Part shown: in pieces, positions 35,028-45,039 of the stretch
How the letters are laid out: every line of letters starts with the position of its first letter
Numbering within the stretch: position 1 is the stretch's first letter
Assembly (NCBI RefSeq): GCF_900094805.1
Contig: NZ_FMAT01000001.1
Span: forward strand, 620,001 to 684,000
DNA: 64,000 nt
Source of the DNA: Arthrobacter sp. NIO-1057
GTDB lineage: Bacteria; Actinomycetota; Actinomycetes; Actinomycetales; Micrococcaceae
Direction of reading: 5' to 3'
Made by a program: the position numbers and the translations under genes
The notes under the pieces: model-generated
Told to the model about the DNA's origin: nothing
The model's database searches: none
What the model saw: only the letters and a program-made list of their open reading frames with translations

Positions 35028-35444
35028 TTACTTACCGAACCAGATAGCAATCTCTCGTTCAGCAGATTCGACTGAATCTGAACCGTGGACAAGGTTCTGC
35101 TGGACCTTAAGGCCCCAGTCGCGGCCGAAGTCTCCACGGATGGTACCTGGAGCGGCGGTCGTAGGATCAGTCGTTCCAGCCAACGAACGGAAGCCTGGGA
35201 TGACACCCTGTCCCTCTGCGACGATTGCAACTACAGGACCGGAAAGCATGAACTCAACCAGTGGCTCGTAGAATGGCTTGCCTTCGTGCTCAGCGTAGTG
35301 CTCTGCGAGCAGTTCACGCGTCGCTTCAAGCTGCTGAAGCTTAGCGATGGTGTAGCCCTTGGCTTCAATGCGGGCGAGAATTTGGCCAGTCAGTGCGCGC
35401 TTTACGCCATCTGGCTTGACCAAGATCAGGGTACGTTCAGTCAT
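35028..35444 (-). CDS. ndk: Nucleoside diphosphate kinase
   Basis: 138 residues. Ndk phosphorylates NDPs through a phosphohistidine, here His120 in NLVHGSDSVESA. Also present are TLILVKPDGVKR at the N-terminus and the nucleotide-site GTIRGDF stretch (101-107). It is the last gene of the ileS-folC-DUF4233-ndk run. Confidence 0.98.
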   Translation of the reverse strand: MTERTLILVKPDGVKRALTGQILARIEAKGYTIAKLQQLEATRELLAEHYAEHEGKPFYEPLVEFMLSGPVVAIVAEGQGVIPGFRSLAGTTDPTTAAPGTIRGDFGRDWGLKVQQNLVHGSDSVESAEREIAIWFGK

Positions 35445-35483
35445 TTGACTACCTCTTCGTATCGATGATGTATTTCTAGATTT

Positions 35484-35918
35484 TTAGGCTTGTTCGGGAT
35501 TAGCTTTTTCCCAAGCTTCTTGGGCTGCAGCACGGCGTTTGTTCTCTACGTCAATTTCTTCGCCCTTGTTCAGTGCATACCACCAGCACAGCGCAAAGGC
35601 CGCAGCAAGGTAGAACATATCAACCAAAATGAAGCCTGTGAGGAAGAAAATGACCTGCAGAATCCAGCCGATGATGTAGCCGATGCGCTTGCCCAGCAAA
35701 GCACAGTTAAGGATGCACAACAGTGCTACGACTGCGCCCAGGGTAAGGACAACTACCGGCTCTCCCCCACGCTTAAGCCCGAAGGCAGTCAACGTGACAA
35801 AGACTGCCAGAAGCGCTTCACATACCAAGACGGTTGATGCGAACATCATCTTGGTTGAGCGTAGCTTCTTTTTCATGCCAGGACGCCACTCGCGCTGAGC
35901 ACGGGTGAGTTTGGCCAT
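35484..35918 (-). CDS. DUF4233 membrane protein
   Basis: 144 residues with a basic N-terminus (KLTRAQREWRPGMKKKLRSTKMMFAS), about four membrane segments between 25 and 115, and a charged C-terminal helix. This DUF4233 protein is regularly found behind folC in actinobacteria. Its ATG shares one base with the folC stop (TAATG). Function unknown. Confidence 0.88.
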   Translation of the reverse strand: MAKLTRAQREWRPGMKKKLRSTKMMFASTVLVCEALLAVFVTLTAFGLKRGGEPVVVLTLGAVVALLCILNCALLGKRIGYIIGWILQVIFFLTGFILVDMFYLAAAFALCWWYALNKGEEIDVENKRRAAAQEAWEKANPEQA

Positions 35919-37270
35919 TACGCTTCACCTCTCTTGAGCAACAGTGAAATCTCGCCCACCAGTGTAATCGAACCGGTGACCAACACGCCGCCACCAAGAT
36001 CTTCGCCAGCCTCGGCGCGGCCCACAGACCACTCCACAGCATCCTCGAGATCTTCGGTGACGTGAATATCTTCTTCCGGCCACCCAGCGTTCATCGCCAA
36101 ATTGGCCAGCTCGCCAGCGGGAATCGCTCGTGGGGAGGAAGACTGGGTGATGCACAGGTCTTCAACCATGTCGCCGTACTCTTCACGCATGGTGTAGAGC
36201 ATCGCTTCAGCGTCTTTCTCCTGAAGAATTCCAACCATCAGCACCAGGCGGGTAAACCCGAAGGATTCCTTGATGGCCTCGGCCGACACACGAATGCCCT
36301 CGGGGTTGTGGCCGGCATCAACCAAGATACTTGGCGCGCTTCGCACCAGTTCCAGTCGTCCTGGGCTTGAGGTCGCGGCGAAACCTTGACGCACTAGGTC
36401 AGCGTTCAGCTCGCGCTGTCCACCGCCAACGAACGCCTCCACTGCTGCCAAGGCGACGGTGGCGTTCTGCGCCTGATGTGCGCCGAAGAGCGGTAGGAAG
36501 ATCTCGTCATAACGAGCGGCTTGTCCCTGGATGGACAGTAGCTGGCCACCCACACCTGGCCTACGCTCCAATAGCTTAAAGTCCAGGGTGTCGAAGGCAG
36601 CAGAGACTTCCAGCTCACGGGCACGAGCTAGCAAGACATCAGCGGCATCCGTCGGTTGTACAGAGGACACCAAATATCCACCGGGCTTAAGGATGCCGAC
36701 CTTTTCTTCGGCAATCAGCTCGGTCGTATCCCCCAGCAAGTCCGTGTGATCCAACGAGATTGGCGTGAACACCGAAACATCGGCATCCGCGACGTTGGTG
36801 GCATCCGTAATTCCACCAAGCCCAACTTCTAACACCACAACATCAACAGGGACTTCAGCAAAGATCGCGAAGGCCAAGATGGTCACGGCTTCAAAGTAGG
36901 TCAGCTTATTTTCGCCACGCTCGACGAGCTCAGCATCAACCAGTTCCAAGAATGGGCTAATCTCATCCCAGACCCGTACAAAGGTTTCGTCGTCTACCGG
37001 TTCACCGTCGATGGCGATGCGCTCGGTGACCGAGACCAGGTGCGGCGAAGAGTAACGTCCGGTGCGCAAGTCATGGGCGATGAGTAGTGACTCGATCATG
37101 CGGGCAGTCGAGGTTTTGCCATTCGTGCCGGTGATGTGAATGACTGGGCACGCCTTGTTAGGCTCGCCGAGGATCTGCATCGCACGGAACATCGGATCCA
37201 TCCGAGGTTCCATTTTGTTTTCCGGCGCACGGGCTAATAACTGCCCGTAGACGCGCTGAAGTTCACTCAC
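35918..37270 (-). CDS. folC: Folylpolyglutamate/dihydrofolate synthase FolC
   Basis: 450 residues, Mur-ligase superfamily. The ATP loop is HITGTNGKTSTARM (about 42-55). Further motifs are SPHLVSVTERI, the lid lysine-region GGITDATN, ISLDHTDLLGDT and DAGHNPEG. It adds glutamate to folates. The start is a GTG that overlaps the ileS stop (TAGTG), so translation is coupled. Confidence 0.95.
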   Translation of the reverse strand: MSELQRVYGQLLARAPENKMEPRMDPMFRAMQILGEPNKACPVIHITGTNGKTSTARMIESLLIAHDLRTGRYSSPHLVSVTERIAIDGEPVDDETFVRVWDEISPFLELVDAELVERGENKLTYFEAVTILAFAIFAEVPVDVVVLEVGLGGITDATNVADADVSVFTPISLDHTDLLGDTTELIAEEKVGILKPGGYLVSSVQPTDAADVLLARARELEVSAAFDTLDFKLLERRPGVGGQLLSIQGQAARYDEIFLPLFGAHQAQNATVALAAVEAFVGGGQRELNADLVRQGFAATSSPGRLELVRSAPSILVDAGHNPEGIRVSAEAIKESFGFTRLVLMVGILQEKDAEAMLYTMREEYGDMVEDLCITQSSSPRAIPAGELANLAMNAGWPEEDIHVTEDLEDAVEWSVGRAEAGEDLGGGVLVTGSITLVGEISLLLKRGEA

Positions 37271-40200
37271 TAGTTGGCCTCAACTTTGTCGGTTTCTAGC
37301 TTGGATACGGTGATCTGCTCGCTGCTCACAGAATCATCGGTGACCAGTTCCAGCTGTGCGGTCAACGTTTCGCCAGCGACCAGTTCACGGTTAGCTTCCA
37401 GCGCCGCGATGGTTGCTGCCTCGGCGGTGATCACGGTGTGGATACGGTCCGAGACTTGCAAATCTGCGTCCTTACGGGCCGACTGGATGGCGCGGATCAT
37501 GTCACGTGCGGTACCTTCGGCAGCCAGTGCCTCGGTGACCTCGGTGTCCAGCACCAAGAAGCCACCGTCGATCACAGCCGCAGCGATCTCGCCTTCGGCG
37601 TCCACCACGGTGTCCAGGGTGTATTCACCCTCAACCAGTTCCAAACCACCGGCGGTGACCACACCGTTGGTGACTGACCAGTCGCCGGACTTAGCCCCCT
37701 TGATAGCCTGCTGCACGTTCTTGCCCAAACGAGGACCGGCCGCACGAGCGTTGACTACCAACTGCTGGCTGATACCGTAGCTAGCCGCGTCAACACCTTC
37801 AGCATCGATCAGGGTGACGGACTTGAGGTTCAATTCGTCCTTGATGATCGAAGCGTAGGTACCTTCAAGACGTGCGGCATCGGTGAGAACTACCTTCAGT
37901 TCTGCCAGCGGCAAGCGCACGCGCAGGTTCTTGGCCTTACGCAGCGAGGAGCCAACGGAGCAGATCTTGCGGGTGGTTTCCATGGTTTCAAGCAAGGAAA
38001 CATCCGATGGGAATTCATTAGCATCTGGCCAATCGGTCAGGTGCACCGAACGCTGCCCGGTCAATCCGCGGTAGATTTCTTCGCTGGCCAAAGGCAGCAG
38101 TGAAGCGGTGACCTTCACCAAGGTTTCCAACGCGGTGTACAGGGTGTCGAAAGCCTGGGTGTCTTCATCGAAGAAACGCTGACGGGAGCGACGCACGTAC
38201 CAGTTGGTCAACGTGTCCATGTACTGGCGCACCGCTTCGGTAGCGTCAGATACCTCGTAGGTATCCAAGGCTTCGGTCACTTCTCGCACCAACTGACCGG
38301 TAGCGGCCAACATGTACTGATCCAGTGGGTCAGTTGAACTCGTTGAGCGCTTGGCCTCGTAGCCTGCTCCACCATTAGCGGAGTTGGTGTAGAGGTTGAA
38401 GAAGTGCCACACGTTCCACAGGGGAAGCAGGACCTGACGTACACCATCACGGATACCCTGTTCGGTCACGATCAAGTTGCCACCACGCAGGATAGGCGAG
38501 GCCATCAGGAACCAGCGCATCGCGTCCGAACCGTCGCGGTCCAGCACCTCGGTAACATCCGGGTAGTTGCGCAGCGACTTGGACATCTTCTGACCATCCG
38601 AACCAAGTACGATGCCGTGGGAGATCACGTTGGTGAACGCCGGGCGGTCGAAGATCGCGGTGGACAAGATGTGCAGCATGTAGAACCAGCCACGGGTCTG
38701 ACCGATGTATTCCACGATGAAGTCAGCTGGATGGTGCCCGTTCTCAAACCATTCGCGGTTCTCAAATGGGTAGTGCACCTGGGCGAAAGGCATCGAGCCG
38801 GAATCGAACCAAACATCCATCACGTCTTCGACGCGGTGCAGGGTTCCGCCGGCCTCACAACCTTCGTGGGCTTTAGTTAGTTCATCGATGAATGGGCGGT
38901 GCAGATCTGGCTGACCTTCATGGTTCACCGGCAGGCGACCAAAGAAGTTCTTCAACTCATCTAGCGAACCGAAAACTTCGCGGTGGGTGCACTCCACGCC
39001 GTCGCATTCCCACACAGGGATTGGCGAGCCCCAGAAACGGTTACGGGAGATGGACCAGTCGCGGGCGTTTTCCAGCCACTTACCGAACTGGCCATGCTTC
39101 ACGTTGCCTGGGATCCAGTTGATCTGCTCGTTCAATTCCAGCATGCGGTCCTTGAACGCGGTGACCTCGACGTACCAGGAGGAGATGGCACGGTAGATCA
39201 GCGGGGTACGGCAACGCCAGCAGTGAGGGTAGGAGTGCTCGTAGGAAGCCTGCTTGACGAGCTTCGCCTCGTCCTTGAGCACATTGGTGATGGTCTTATT
39301 GGCGTCAAAGACCTGCACGCCAACGATGTCATTGAGAGGTCCACCGGTGAAGACCGGGAGGAACTTGGCGCCCTCATCTACGGAGAGCACCACTGGGATC
39401 CCGTGCTCTTCGCAAACCATCTGGTCATCTTCACCGTAGGCAGGTGCCTGGTGGACGATGCCGGTACCATCAGCAACGGTCACGTAGTCGGCGGTGAGGA
39501 TCTGCCAGGCGTTTTCGGTGCCGTACTTTTCGGTGTCGGTGTAGGTATCCCACAGTGGCGCATAGCGTACGCCAGCCAGATCCGCGCCAACGTAGCTGGC
39601 GGTGATCGCAGCAGCGGCTTCTTTGGCATCTTTGTAGCCCAGGTCCTTGGCATAGGAGCCAAGCAGGTCTTTAGCCAGCAGGAACGGACCGGCGGCAGCC
39701 GAGGCCTTCACACCAGCTTCACCGGCAGGAACCACAACGTATTCGATGCTTGGGTGTACTGCCAACGCGGCATTGGTTGGCAAAGTCCATGGGGTGGTCG
39801 TCCAGGCCAAAGCCTGGACACCGGCGAGCGCCTTGGATGCTTCGCTTTCACCGGCAAGGATGGTGAAGCCCACGGTGACGGTCTGGTCTTGACGGTTCTT
39901 GTACACGTCGTCGTCCATACGCAGCTCATGGTTGGACAGTGGGGTCTCGTCCTTCCAGCAGTATGGGAGCACGCGGAAGCCCTGGTAAGTCAGGCCCTTA
40001 TCCGAAAGCTGCTTGAAGGCCCAGATGACCGACTCCATGTACTCCACGTTCAGAGTCTTGTAGTCGTTTTCAAAGTCGACCCAGCGCGCCTGGCGGTTCA
40101 CATACTGCTTCCACTCATCGGCGTAGGTCATCACCGAGGTGCGGCAGGCGTCGTTGAACTTATCGATGCCCATGGCTTCGATCTGCTTCTTATCGTTCAT

Positions 40201-40530
40201 GCCCAGTTGCTTCATTGCTTCCAATTCAGCAGGCAGGCCGTGGGTATCCCAGCCAAAACGGCGTTCAACACGGTTGCCACGCTGAGTCTGGTAACGGGCG
40301 ACGAGGTCCTTGACGTAACCGGTCAGCAGGTGGCCGTAATGAGGCAGGCCGTTAGCAAAGGGAGGGCCATCGTAGAAAACGAATTCTTCGCCCTCACGCT
40401 GATCAATGGAGGCCTGGAAAGTGTTGTCGTTCTTCCAGTATTCGAGAACGCGCTTTTCTAGTTCTGGAAAGCGCGGAGAAGCCGGGGTCGAACCGGATGG
40501 GTCTGTAGTGACCTTCGGGTAGAAGCTCAT
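37270..40530 (-). CDS. ileS: Isoleucyl-tRNA synthetase (long, type 2)
   Basis: 1086 residues, class I synthetase. The HIGH motif is HYGH at 64-67 ([14 protein letters not shown]) and the KMSKS motif is [11 protein letters not shown]. The CP1 editing domain is in the middle ([13 protein letters not shown]), and there is the [14 protein letters not shown] motif of the long type. The length, against about 940 in E. coli, and the sequence type fit the eukaryote-like IleRS2 group usual in actinobacteria, which is generally less sensitive to mupirocin. It is controlled by a T-box in its leader. Confidence 0.97.
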   Translation of the reverse strand: MSFYPKVTTDPSGSTPASPRFPELEKRVLEYWKNDNTFQASIDQREGEEFVFYDGPPFANGLPHYGHLLTGYVKDLVARYQTQRGNRVERRFGWDTHGLPAELEAMKQLGMNDKKQIEAMGIDKFNDACRTSVMTYADEWKQYVNRQARWVDFENDYKTLNVEYMESVIWAFKQLSDKGLTYQGFRVLPYCWKDETPLSNHELRMDDDVYKNRQDQTVTVGFTILAGESEASKALAGVQALAWTTTPWTLPTNAALAVHPSIEYVVVPAGEAGVKASAAAGPFLLAKDLLGSYAKDLGYKDAKEAAAAITASYVGADLAGVRYAPLWDTYTDTEKYGTENAWQILTADYVTVADGTGIVHQAPAYGEDDQMVCEEHGIPVVLSVDEGAKFLPVFTGGPLNDIVGVQVFDANKTITNVLKDEAKLVKQASYEHSYPHCWRCRTPLIYRAISSWYVEVTAFKDRMLELNEQINWIPGNVKHGQFGKWLENARDWSISRNRFWGSPIPVWECDGVECTHREVFGSLDELKNFFGRLPVNHEGQPDLHRPFIDELTKAHEGCEAGGTLHRVEDVMDVWFDSGSMPFAQVHYPFENREWFENGHHPADFIVEYIGQTRGWFYMLHILSTAIFDRPAFTNVISHGIVLGSDGQKMSKSLRNYPDVTEVLDRDGSDAMRWFLMASPILRGGNLIVTEQGIRDGVRQVLLPLWNVWHFFNLYTNSANGGAGYEAKRSTSSTDPLDQYMLAATGQLVREVTEALDTYEVSDATEAVRQYMDTLTNWYVRRSRQRFFDEDTQAFDTLYTALETLVKVTASLLPLASEEIYRGLTGQRSVHLTDWPDANEFPSDVSLLETMETTRKICSVGSSLRKAKNLRVRLPLAELKVVLTDAARLEGTYASIIKDELNLKSVTLIDAEGVDAASYGISQQLVVNARAAGPRLGKNVQQAIKGAKSGDWSVTNGVVTAGGLELVEGEYTLDTVVDAEGEIAAAVIDGGFLVLDTEVTEALAAEGTARDMIRAIQSARKDADLQVSDRIHTVITAEAATIAALEANRELVAGETLTAQLELVTDDSVSSEQITVSKLETDKVEAN

Positions 40531-40751
40531 CGAATGGGCCGTCCTTCAAGCGTAGGGTCGATAAATCCTTGCCTACGAGGACGGCAACGAAGCCGCGGTA
40601 CCACCCCGCTTGTTCCCCACCAGATGGTGAAGAACCACTTATCTTCAGCTGTGACGGGCTGGACCCGCTTAGTTCTACTGGGCATATGTTCTGAACGAAA
40701 ATACGCTGTTCTTCCAAGGACTCCCCGGTGATAGCCGGATCAATGTCAGAT
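40531..40751 (-). promoter_or_regulatory. Translational T-box riboswitch of ileS
   Basis: On the minus strand the leader starts with a short stem I containing CTATCACC, with AUC as isoleucine specifier (40732-40730), then the AAGAAC element. The T-box GGGGTGGTACCGCGG is near 40595-40610; its bulge pairs with the NCCA end of uncharged tRNA-Ile. Downstream, GCCGTCCT (40578-40585) is the exact complement of AGGACGGC (40538-40545), the Shine-Dalgarno region of ileS. There is no T-run, so regulation is of translation initiation, as in other actinobacterial ileS leaders. Low charged tRNA-Ile should free the site. Confidence 0.92.
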
Positions 40752-40757
40752 GACTTT

Positions 40758-40786
40758 ATTCTACCGTGTTCGTAGCGTGCTGAAAA
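40758..40786 (-). promoter_or_regulatory. Candidate ileS promoter
   Basis: TTTTCA (40781-40786) and TAGAAT (40758-40763) with a 17-base spacer, placing the start near 40751, directly before the T-box stem I. Confidence 0.55.
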
Positions 40787-40921
40787 TCCTGCCGGGCCAC
40801 TGTGTCTGAGTGCACAGAGTCTAGCGTCAGAGTCTTGTAGTGCCAGAGTTGATTCCAGTAACGAGACTGCCTCTGGTTCAAAAATGGTTTCCCTGCGCAT
40901 TTTCAGGATACCCCTCGGCAG

Positions 40922-40957
40922 GGGGCTTGTCGCAAGGCCCCGGGTAGGGCTCATAAT
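40922..40957 (+). promoter_or_regulatory. Rifamycin-associated element (RAE) and -10 box of helR
   Basis: GGGGCTTGTCGCAAGGCCCC at 40922-40941 is an imperfect inverted repeat. From memory the RAE consensus is GGGGCTTGCGGCAAGGCCC, which differs at two central positions. RAEs lie in front of rifamycin-inducible resistance genes, including helR, in actinobacteria. A CATAAT -10-like box is at 40952-40957 and the helR start at 41003, so the element is in the correct place and orientation. Confidence 0.85.
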
Positions 40958-41002
40958 CGATACTTGCCTCTGCCTCATTGCCTACCTCAGGAGCCCACCA
41001 TA

Positions 41003-43156
41003 GTGCCTTCGATCAACGCCACTTTCAGCTATTTCCTGCTCGCTGAAGACAGGTTTAATGAGGTAGCCGAAGACGATCGCCACCTCGCAGTGGTCGCAGC
41101 GCGCGTGGAGCAGTTGCACCGAGTGGCCGCGCAACAACTGTTCCTGGCCGGCCAACAGCCAGCTGGGGTTCTGCAACAATCCTTAGATCGCAATGTGCGG
41201 ATGCAGACACTTGCCCGCCGGTTGCGTCAGCTTGACCAGCTGGGGCCGAAAGCGTGTCTCGGGTTCATGCTCACTACCGCCGGCGAAAGGTTTTACGTTG
41301 GCCGAGCTGGGTTGTCAGATGAGTACGGCAACCAGCTGATGATTGACTGGCGTGCTCCCGCGGCTCGTCCATTCTTCTCGGCAACTCACGCACAACCGGA
41401 AGGATTGGCTCTGCGTCGTCGTTATCGATGGCGCGCTGAAAAGATCGTTCACTTCTGGGACGAGGTCTTCGATGTGGAGCAGTTGGGCCACAGTTCATCA
41501 TTGGACGAGCATTCAGCATTCATTGCTTCCTTAGGAGCCGAGCGGAACGGGCGCATGAGTGATGTACTTTCCACCATTCAGGCCGATCAGGATGCGATCA
41601 TTCGTAGCTCTTCGCGCGGTGCTCTTGTAGTTGACGGCGGTCCAGGCACCGGCAAAACTGTTGTCGGGTTGCATCGCGCCGCGTTCATGCTGTATTCCGA
41701 TGCCCGACTGCAATCTCAGCGCGGCCGGTTATTAGTCGTGAGCCCCCACACTTCCTACAGCTCCTACGTGGCCGATGTACTGCCCAACCTTGGCGAAGAC
41801 GACGTACTGGTCGCCACGTTAGCGCAAATGGTTCCTTTCACTGCGGATCAAACAGATGAAGATGAACTACTGTCCTCTATCAAGGGGTCGGTGGCGATGG
41901 TGGAAGCAGTCCGGAAAGCGGTGGGCGTTTTTGAACAGCCTCCCTCCGCCAGTCTAAGCATCAACACCGGCTGGGGACATGTTGATCTCACCCCCGGCGA
42001 CTGGTCAGCCGCCCAGTCAATGATCGATCAGCACACACCACACAATGAGAACCGAGCACCACTGAAAGATGCCCTCATTGAACTGCTCATCCCCCGCGTC
42101 ACCCACAATCAACAAGAACTCACTCATGTGCGCAGAGCCTTAGAGGTAAACCTCGAACTTAGTGCGTGGCTCGATGAGCACTGGCCCATCATTGAGGCTC
42201 AAAACCTTCTGCGAGCGCTCTACCAAACCCCACAATTACTCGCGTACTGCGCACGGGATCTTGAGGTAGCCCAGCGCGATGCATTGCTCAATGCATCGGC
42301 AGGTGCCGGTTGGACGCCCGCTGATCTACCGTTGCTTGATGCGGCCCAGCATGTCCTGGGTGATCCTAACTCTCAGTGGCGGCACCAGCGTGAACGTGCA
42401 GAGCATGATCGGGCCGCAGCCAATGTGCGAGATGTTGTGGAAGACCTCATCTCCTCCGCCGATGATCTTGAGGATCTTTCCTCCCAACTACGTAACCCGG
42501 ATCTCCAGGACTATCTGGTGTCACAGTTGGCAACTAGTGAGACCACTCCGGATCTTTTGACCGGGGTCTTCAGTCACGTGATTATCGATGAAGCCCAGGA
42601 TTTGAGCGACGCGCAGTGGGCGATGGTGTTGCGACGCTGCCCTTCTGTAAGTCTGACTATTGTCGGTGACCGTGCACAGAGCGTCTCGGGATTTCTCGAT
42701 TCTTGGCCAGAACGATTAGCTCGGGCAGGCATTTCGCAAGTCAGAGTTAGCTCGTTGAACATCAATTACCGCACCACCTCGCAGGTCATGGAATCAGCGG
42801 CCACGGTGATTCGTACGGCACTGCCCGATGCCAATATCCCAACTTCCTTACGTACCGACGGCCAGCCGGTACGTCGGGCACGTCCGGAACAGTTGGAACA
42901 GATTCTCGATCAATGGTTGGCAGAGAATCCCCTTGGTGTAGCCGCGCTCATCGGGTATCCGCACAAACTTTCGAAGCCGCGTTTGTCAGTGCTATCCCCT
43001 GAGGAAGCTAAAGGGTTGGAATTTGATCTGGTCGTTGTTTACCGTCCTGAAAATTTTGGTCATGGACTACCCGCCGCAGTGCGAAAGTACGTTGCCATGA
43101 CCCGTGCCACCGCCGAATTGGTGATTCTCACGGATCTAGGTGACCAGGAGATTTAG
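41003..43156 (+). CDS. helR: HelR/HelD-type RNA polymerase-rescue helicase
   Basis: 717 residues, superfamily 1 helicase-like ATPase. The N-terminal helical arm is at about 5-80; Walker A GGPGTGKTVVGLHRA is near 212-226, and motif II is IIDEAQDLSDAQWAMVLRRCP. Motif III/IV is IVGDRAQSVSGF, motif V is SPEEAKGLEFDLVVVY, and motif VI is YVAMTRAT. The N-terminal and middle layout fits HelD/HelR, which remove RNA polymerase from stalled complexes and displace rifamycins, rather than UvrD. The GTG at 41003 has AGGAG 9 bases upstream; the TTG at 40964 does not. An RAE in the promoter supports HelR over a generic helicase. Confidence 0.87.
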   Translation: MPSINATFSYFLLAEDRFNEVAEDDRHLAVVAARVEQLHRVAAQQLFLAGQQPAGVLQQSLDRNVRMQTLARRLRQLDQLGPKACLGFMLTTAGERFYVGRAGLSDEYGNQLMIDWRAPAARPFFSATHAQPEGLALRRRYRWRAEKIVHFWDEVFDVEQLGHSSSLDEHSAFIASLGAERNGRMSDVLSTIQADQDAIIRSSSRGALVVDGGPGTGKTVVGLHRAAFMLYSDARLQSQRGRLLVVSPHTSYSSYVADVLPNLGEDDVLVATLAQMVPFTADQTDEDELLSSIKGSVAMVEAVRKAVGVFEQPPSASLSINTGWGHVDLTPGDWSAAQSMIDQHTPHNENRAPLKDALIELLIPRVTHNQQELTHVRRALEVNLELSAWLDEHWPIIEAQNLLRALYQTPQLLAYCARDLEVAQRDALLNASAGAGWTPADLPLLDAAQHVLGDPNSQWRHQRERAEHDRAAANVRDVVEDLISSADDLEDLSSQLRNPDLQDYLVSQLATSETTPDLLTGVFSHVIIDEAQDLSDAQWAMVLRRCPSVSLTIVGDRAQSVSGFLDSWPERLARAGISQVRVSSLNINYRTTSQVMESAATVIRTALPDANIPTSLRTDGQPVRRARPEQLEQILDQWLAENPLGVAALIGYPHKLSKPRLSVLSPEEAKGLEFDLVVVYRPENFGHGLPAAVRKYVAMTRATAELVILTDLGDQEI

Positions 43157-43169
43157 TAGGCTGTGCGCT

Positions 43170-44414
43170 ATGGACTCTTCTGCACTTAGCTGGCCGTTAA
43201 CGGCTAAACAACACCGGTTGTTTGCCTCACCTACGGTACTTCGTAGCGGACAGCATCTGGTGACGGCAATCCTGCTACTCATCGCGCTGCTCCGCGAGCT
43301 AACGGGCGTGGAAGCTTTCTGGCCAGTAGTGATCTCTTCGGTGGTCTTCGCTTTCTGGTACACCGCCGGTTTCATCGGGATGGCCAAAACTCAAGCACAG
43401 CGACTTCCTTTGTGGTGGTTGGCGGGACTGTTAGCTATCTGGGCCGCCATGTTGTGGGTCAGCCCCGAGTTTATGTGGTTGGCGTTCAGCCTGTGGCTTT
43501 TACTTGGCCATCAACTACCGTTCTTCCCCTCAATCCTTTGGTCAGTTGTGGTGTACGCGCTAACCATTGTGGCGCCTTATCTACATCAGGGACAGACCAA
43601 TATCGCAGCCATTGCTGGCCCTATGGTGGGAGGTATCTTCGCCTGGGGTATTTCGCGAGGCTATCTGATGCTTGAACGCGACGCACAACTACGGCAGAAC
43701 CTTGTCGAATCACTAATCCGGGCCCAAGATGAAATGTCCGCGATGCAAGAAGAATTAGCCCGTTCACAACATGAGGCCGGCGTGGCCGTGGAACGAACAC
43801 GCCTGTCCAGGGAAATACATGACACCATCGCGCAACAGCTCTCATCCATCGGCCTGCATGCCAAGGCAGGGTTGGCCGCGCAAGATCTGCATAAGAGTAG
43901 CCAAGCACTGCAACGAATTGATGAGCTATCTGGAGAAGCACTAGTTGACCTGCGTCGAATCATCGCTGCGCTGGCGCCGGCCGAACTGGACACCCAGGCG
44001 CTGGGTTCAGCCCTTGAACGTATACTAAATAAGTTTGAGCAGGATACAGGGATCCACACCCGGTTAAACATCGATGAAGGTTTGCCAGTATTGGAGCCAT
44101 CAGTACAGATCGCGTTGCTCCGCACCGCCCAATCAGCCTTATCAAATGTCCAACGTCATTCAAAGGCCGCGACGGTGGCCATCAATTTGACCGCCGCTGC
44201 CAACGAGATTCGCATGGATATTGTTGATGATGGGGTGGGCTTCACTCCCTCCGAAGTTCGCAAAGAAACACCTAACCAGGAAGGTGGCTATGGGCTAAAG
44301 GCCATGGCCGCCCGGTTGAGACAGCTCAATGGTGGTCTTGACGTTGAAAGTTCACCCGGTGAAGGTACGGCACTGTGCGCCCACCTGCCATTGTTACTAG
44401 TGAAAGAGAACTAA
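43170..44414 (+). CDS. Two-component sensor histidine kinase (NarL-system type)
   Basis: About 414 residues. N-terminal membrane part with about five or six helices (20-165), a coiled coil (165-210), a HisKA_3 domain with phosphoacceptor His217 in LSREIHDTIAQQLSSIGLHA, and a HATPase domain with DDGVGFTPSE and GYGLKAMAARLRQLNGGLDVESSPGEGT. The ATG at 43170 lies 13 bases after the helR stop; a GTG at 43140 would overlap helR. Short extracytoplasmic loops suggest it senses membrane or intramembrane stress. Confidence 0.9.
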   Translation: MDSSALSWPLTAKQHRLFASPTVLRSGQHLVTAILLLIALLRELTGVEAFWPVVISSVVFAFWYTAGFIGMAKTQAQRLPLWWLAGLLAIWAAMLWVSPEFMWLAFSLWLLLGHQLPFFPSILWSVVVYALTIVAPYLHQGQTNIAAIAGPMVGGIFAWGISRGYLMLERDAQLRQNLVESLIRAQDEMSAMQEELARSQHEAGVAVERTRLSREIHDTIAQQLSSIGLHAKAGLAAQDLHKSSQALQRIDELSGEALVDLRRIIAALAPAELDTQALGSALERILNKFEQDTGIHTRLNIDEGLPVLEPSVQIALLRTAQSALSNVQRHSKAATVAINLTAAANEIRMDIVDDGVGFTPSEVRKETPNQEGGYGLKAMAARLRQLNGGLDVESSPGEGTALCAHLPLLLVKEN

Positions 44415-45031
44415 TGATCCGAATCCTGCTCGTTGATGACCACCCGATTGTCCGTACCGGTTTGCGCTCACTGTTTGATAACTACGAAGACATCGAGGTG
44501 GGGGGCGAAGCATCCACTGGTGAAGAAGCAGTGGATTTCGTCAAGAGCACTACCGTGGATGTAGTACTCTGCGATCTACGGTTGGGCGCAGGCATGAATG
44601 GTGCCGAAACCACCGCGGCCATCGCCAAGCTGCCACGAGCACCACGCGTGCTGATCCTCACTACCTTTGATAAGGATGCAGAAATTCTTGCCTGCATCGA
44701 AGCAGGTGCCAGTGGCTACCTGCTCAAAGATGTCAGTGCACAGACCATCGTTGAATCAATTCGTGCCGCAGCCCAAGGCCAGCTAGTCCTGGCGCCTGAG
44801 ATGACGCAACGCGTCTTGGCGGGCATGCGAGCACCCAAAGTGGAGCTCACCGCCCGGGAACATGATGTGTTGCAACAGCTAGCCACCGGCAACGGAAATA
44901 AGCAGATTGCCAAGGTCCTCTTCGTCTCCGAAGCCACGGTCAAAACCCACCTGGTACATATTTTTGACAAGCTTCAAGCCACCTCACGCACGGAGGCTAT
45001 TATCAAGGCTCGTGAACTGGGTCTGGTCTAA
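44414..45031 (+). CDS. Two-component response regulator, NarL/FixJ family
   Basis: 205 residues. The receiver domain has DD at 8-9, phosphoacceptor Asp54 (VVLCDLRLG) and the Lys in GYLLKD. The LuxR-type helix-turn-helix is at about 140-200 (LTAREHDVLQQLATGNGNKQIAKVLFVSEATVKTHLVHIFDKL, in parts). The ATG shares one base with the kinase stop (TAATG). The likely target is the MMPL gene 100 bases downstream or its own operon. Confidence 0.94.
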   Translation: MIRILLVDDHPIVRTGLRSLFDNYEDIEVGGEASTGEEAVDFVKSTTVDVVLCDLRLGAGMNGAETTAAIAKLPRAPRVLILTTFDKDAEILACIEAGASGYLLKDVSAQTIVESIRAAAQGQLVLAPEMTQRVLAGMRAPKVELTAREHDVLQQLATGNGNKQIAKVLFVSEATVKTHLVHIFDKLQATSRTEAIIKARELGLV

Positions 45032-45039
45032 AACTATTC

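Noticed and set aside
38983-40461. Long open frame (492 codons) on the plus strand within ileS
   Set aside because: It is the antisense shadow of a conserved synthetase; it shows no domain and no ribosome site.
40922-40941. GGGGCTTG/CAAGGCCCC considered as an intrinsic terminator
   Set aside because: It has a 3-base loop, no T-run and no gene ending upstream on either strand; it fits the RAE in sequence and position.
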